Under the pieces are notes generated by a model. That model was not told where the DNA came from, searched no databases, and saw only the letters and a program-made list of their open reading frames with translations. DNA of 22,833 nucleotides from NCBI GenBank assembly GCA_902459845.2, contig CABPSV020000213.1, positions 1 through 22,833 on the forward strand. The letters run 5' to 3'. A program made the translations under genes and the position numbers. This DNA is from Hepatocystis sp. ex Piliocolobus tephrosceles. Lineage: Eukaryota; Apicomplexa; Aconoidasida; Haemosporida; Plasmodiidae. Shown one piece after another: positions 20,027 to 22,833 of this stretch. Numbering within the stretch: position 1 is the stretch's first letter; each line of letters starts with the position of its first letter.

Positions 20027-20564
20027 CTTATTGTTACGATTATTACTACTGTCACGAGTTTTATGCAAATTATATCCTTTTAAGATCTTACTTTCACATT
20101 TTAATTCGATTTATTATTGTACATATTGTTAAACATTTTTTTTTGTATGACGTTCTACATACAGCTTATTTATTAAATAAATTTTTAAGTCCATTGTATT
20201 TTTACTACCTTCTATGTTACCATGATTTATCCAAACCATTTATTTTTTTCGAAAGCGTCCGCTACAATTATTAAATATGTGTATAAAAAAATATATTTTT
20301 TATAAATGTTAAATTAAGTTTATGCAACTACATATAAATGTAACACATAATTATGTTTCCAAATTTTTTATTAATTTTAAAGAACTTACAATATTAATTC
20401 TAAAAACCACATCGCCAATTTAAATAGACCAGCTACTAAAAGTATAAGGAGTAATAACACTAGCGCCAGCCACAAATTTAAATAAAAAAATTTTGTACTA
20501 ATGTGTTCTGATGTCTTCCATGATTCTTTAACTATTGTTGTGCCAGTACCACTAACTAGTCCCT
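19949..20564 (-). CDS. small membrane protein, last two exons (5' end not located)
   Basis: On the minus strand an internal exon at 20564-20390 is bounded by TTTAACAG and GTAAGT. It reads GLVSGTGTTIVKESWKTSEH, a linker, then a strong membrane segment (LNLWLALVLLLLILLVAGLF) and KLAMWFLELI. It ends in phase 2 and joins in frame to a terminal exon at 20090-19949 (KILKGYNLHKTRDSSNNRN, about ten lysines, SEDSDNYSLDNIFIV, stop TAA). The lysines come from an A29 tract; its length restores the frame exactly into the acidic C-terminus, which supports translation through it. The exon 2 acceptor (GTGAAAG) lacks a pyrimidine tract and is the weakest point. The first exon is not certain: ATGAAACTACCAA followed by GTAAAT upstream has the right phase but is only 13 bases. 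No PEXEL is seen and no family is recognised. Confidence 0.5.
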
Positions 20565-20904
20565 CTGTTAAATAAATTTATAGTAAATTTTATAATATAA
20601 TATTGTCAATTATTATTAGAATATTTTAAAAAATGCACAAAACAATAAATTTACTTGGTAGTTTCATATTGAAAATAGATACATCAAATAAGAGTGAATT
20701 GCGTTATGCAAATTTTTCTAAGTTTGAATTTTCTATTATTTTCAATTTTATTTTCATTTATAAAAATAAATTAAATGAAAATATGTTATGTTATAAATAT
20801 TTTTTATTTAGTGAAACAATATGTATTACAAAATGCAAAAATATGTTCATATATTAAATTATAACATACGACAATTTTAAACTGAATATGACACAGACAG
20901 TGTT

Positions 20905-20937
<33 letters not shown>

Positions 20938-21660
20938 TTATACAATTTTATTATATATTACTTATGTATTGACATACGAAACACTTACATTAATATTTTT
21001 AATAAAATTAAAATTAATAATTATTTATGAGTTAGTATATATGATAATAAAAACAAATTATTAAAAATATAAACCGTAATGTGTTGATTTCATAATACAA
21101 CCTAATTTTTTTTTTTTTATGTTTATTTTAAATAATACTTATGTTAATCATAAATATATTTAATATGTCAGTGTGTATTGTTATATTAATTATAATTATA
21201 ATTATAATTTTTATTAACATTGTCATTATTGTCATTACAATTGTTTTTTATTTTTATAATTTATAAAAGAATTGGGTTAAATTGGTTTAATTTAGATCAC
21301 TTTTTTTTTTTTTTTTTTTTTTCTTTTTATGTAGTACATCTAATATGAATATTGCTTATTTGTTCATTTGATCTATTTATACATATTATAATTCATATCA
21401 TATTTGGTGTATTTTTGTATATTTGTAATTTTTTTTTTTTTTTTTTTTCGTGTGCAATACATATAATATGAATATTGGGCTCATATATATAATGTTTACT
21501 TTATTTTGTTTACTTCATAATTTTTATACACGTACTTACAAGCATATGTATTTTTTTAAATACGATTTTTCAGTTCTTTTTTATTAGTAAAATATATAAC
21601 AAATTTAATATTTTCTTCTCTCATCACTTTATTAAACAATATTTTCGTTTCACCTTTTAA

Positions 21661-21692
<32 letters not shown>

Positions 21693-21799
21693 GTTTTAAA
21701 AAAATGTTAGTTCTCCCCTTTTTTTTAACATTTCGTTAAAAAGTTTGTTGTAACATCTGTTTTAAAGTTTGTAAAAAAGTTTGTTTTGTATTTTTTTCC
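20565..21799. other. intergenic region between divergent genes
   Basis: It contains TA microsatellites (about 20907-20932), T runs (21301-21322, 21430-21448) and an A30 run (about 21661-21690). A plus-strand ORF with a good ATG context at 20633-20857 (74 codons, starting MHKTINLLGSFILKIDTSNK) is at the upper edge of chance length and shows no motif. A patch at 21560-21660 is open on both strands for about 30 codons (minus: LLKGETKILFNKVMREE) and may belong to an unrecognised exon or to the leader of the gene at 21800. The likely first exon of the minus-strand gene ending at 19949 lies somewhere here. Confidence 0.45.
20633..20857 (+). CDS. hypothetical 74-residue ORF (doubtful)
   Basis: The ORF has an ATG after an A run (AAAAAATGCAC) and 74 codons of mixed composition including KIDTSNKSELRYANF and three cysteines, with a hydrophobic Phe/Ile stretch in the middle. 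It shows no signal peptide, PEXEL or recognised domain. Something of this length arises by chance about once in a window this size and composition. Confidence 0.15.
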   Translation: MHKTINLLGSFILKIDTSNKSELRYANFSKFEFSIIFNFIFIYKNKLNENMLCYKYFLFSETICITKCKNMFIY

Positions 21800-22833
21800 A
21801 TGAGCACCCTTTCAATGTTTGTTGGTTTAAAGAAAGAACTAAAAGCTGTTACACGCCTAGGGTATAAAAACTATGAGTGGCTAAACAATCAAGTTGTTCC
21901 ATTTACCTATAAAAGAAGAAGGTTATTAAGCAGCGGTGTTATAAATACTCCAACTCAATTAATTGTAAAATGCATAAATGAAACTTATAAATCTAAAAAT
22001 TTTAGTAAAATTAAATGGAACTGCATAAATAATGATGTAATTAAAAATATAAATAAATTTAATATAAAAGAAGTATTAAGCATAATTAATATACTAAGCC
22101 GTTTGCATTTTGGTAAGGAGATTTTAGCTTTATTAAAACCGGTCATTATCACAGATTTACATAATTTAACATGTACATGTATAGCCCGTATTATTATTTC
22201 TTACATTAAAGTGAATATAAATGACAATAACTTTTATTGTCAATTATGTTTAAAAATAGAAAAGAACTTAAGTGATATACCTGATTCTATTTTAATTAAT
22301 CTTTTATATAATATAAACTTTTTTCCAAATGTAAAAAATGTTGACATATATAACCTTGAAAAAAAAATAATAAATTATTTAGTACTTAAGTTTGATATTA
22401 TATTAAAAGAAAAAAAAATAACAACATCGACAATGGAAATGGAAATGGAAATAACAGATAGAACAACAACAGTAGCAACAACGGCAGAAACAACGGCAGA
22501 AACAACGGCAGAAACGACGGCAGAAACGACGGCAGAAACGACGGCAGAAACGACGGCAGCAACAACGGCAGAAACGACGGCAGCAACAACGGCGGTAATG
22601 GAGACGAAAACAAACGGAAAAGTAAAGATGAACCAAACAGTAGAGATAAGCGAAAAAGAAGAAATGAGCGAAAAAGAAGAGATGAACAGAAAAATAAGGA
22701 TAAAGGAACAGTCTAATTCTATCACCCTAAAAAGCCAGCAGTTTATTAATTTAAAAAATTATAATTTTATTTTATTTTTATATTCAATTAGTAATCATTT
22801 ATTTAATGCATATATAGAAAATGAAATGTTTTT
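21800..22833 (+). CDS. conserved alpha-helical protein, possibly organellar RAP/HPR type; 3' end outside window
   Basis: A frame opens at ATG 21800 (MSTLSMFVGLKKELKAVTRL), 61 bp after an in-frame TAA, and remains open to the window edge: 344 codons and no intron so far. The N-terminus is basic and amphipathic, as in a mitochondrial presequence, and is followed by YKRRRLLSSG. Residues about 50-215 are alternating helices of solenoid type: IKEVLSIINILSRLHFGKE, LTCTCIARIIISYIKVN, DSILINLLYNINFFPNV. This pattern is typical of the apicomplexan RAP/heptatricopeptide proteins that act on organellar RNA or ribosomes; the RAP domain itself would be C-terminal and is outside the window, so this is inference. 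A Thr-Thr-Ala-Glu repeat (residues 226-265) and a charged linker with two EISEKEEM-like repeats follow before helices resume (NYNFILFLYSISNHLFN). It is the first core-like gene in the window. Confidence 0.85.
   Translation, partial: MSTLSMFVGLKKELKAVTRLGYKNYEWLNNQVVPFTYKRRRLLSSGVINTPTQLIVKCINETYKSKNFSKIKWNCINNDVIKNINKFNIKEVLSIINILSRLHFGKEILALLKPVIITDLHNLTCTCIARIIISYIKVNINDNNFYCQLCLKIEKNLSDIPDSILINLLYNINFFPNVKNVDIYNLEKKIINYLVLKFDIILKEKKITTSTMEMEMEITDRTTTVATTAETTAETTAETTAETTAETTAETTAATTAETTAATTAVMETKTNGKVKMNQTVEISEKEEMSEKEEMNRKIRIKEQSNSITLKSQQFINLKNYNFILFLYSISNHLFNAYIENEMF
22475..22594 (+). repeat. 12-bp GC-rich minisatellite coding for ATTAE
   Basis: Ten 12-bp units close to GCAGAAACGACG (early units have ACAACG) run in frame, each encoding Ala-(Glu or Ala)-Thr-Thr. 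The unit is about 58% GC in a window that is mostly below 20% GC. It lies between two helical blocks of the gene at 21800 and keeps the frame, so it encodes a surface loop or linker. Three apparent minus-strand ORFs here are shadows of the repeat. Confidence 0.93.

Noticed and set aside
22375..22725. Three minus-strand ORFs rich in Val/Ser/Ala, Pro/Leu or Cys/Arg
   Set aside because: They are shadows of the 12-bp minisatellite inside the plus-strand gene at 21800.

Overview
This is a very AT-rich eukaryotic window (intergenic DNA is almost all A/T with long A and T homopolymers; coding DNA is visibly less extreme). Small GT..AG introns, exported proteins with a signal-peptide exon followed by a PEXEL motif (RxLxE/Q), and a serine repeat antigen (SERA) gene identify it as a Plasmodium chromosome. 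The extreme AT content and the absence of var, rif or pir genes suggest an avian-type Plasmodium. The species is inference.

Layout. Positions 1 to about 21,700 look subtelomeric. (i) 1156-5856 is a tandem array of one exported-protein family: a heavily decayed copy (1156-1962), an intact two-exon gene (2755-3887) and a younger pseudogene (4555-5856). (ii) 7450-10682 is a four-exon SERA gene whose papain-like domain has Ser at the nucleophile position and Leu in place of the catalytic His. (iii) 12881-14027 (minus) is a two-exon single-pass membrane protein with a basic, double-cysteine juxtamembrane segment and a Ser/Asn/Asp-rich tail. (iv) 15321-15996 holds decayed coding sequence, the clearest part being a minus-strand frame with two nonsense codons. 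(v) 17135-18465 is a second intact but diverged member of the exported family, with a triplicated ~121-bp element upstream. (vi) 19949-20564 (minus) holds the last two exons of a small membrane protein with an A29 tract coding for lysines. (vii) From 21800 a plus-strand gene runs off the window; it looks like a conserved, probably organellar, alpha-helical protein and probably marks the start of the chromosome core.

How the genes fit together. The exported family members share signal exon, intron phase, PEXEL position (residues 36-40), a conserved helical core and a C-terminal pair of membrane helices. They also share about 570 bp of 5' flank and, for the members at 4555 and 17135, about 700 bp of 3' flank, so they spread as whole gene-plus-flank units. 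They are predicted to act in the infected host cell. The SERA protein would act in the parasitophorous vacuole at parasite egress, more likely as a non-catalytic regulator than as a protease. No tRNA, rRNA, CRISPR array, mobile element or telomeric repeat was recognised. Multi-exon genes are given as one span with exon coordinates in the evidence text.
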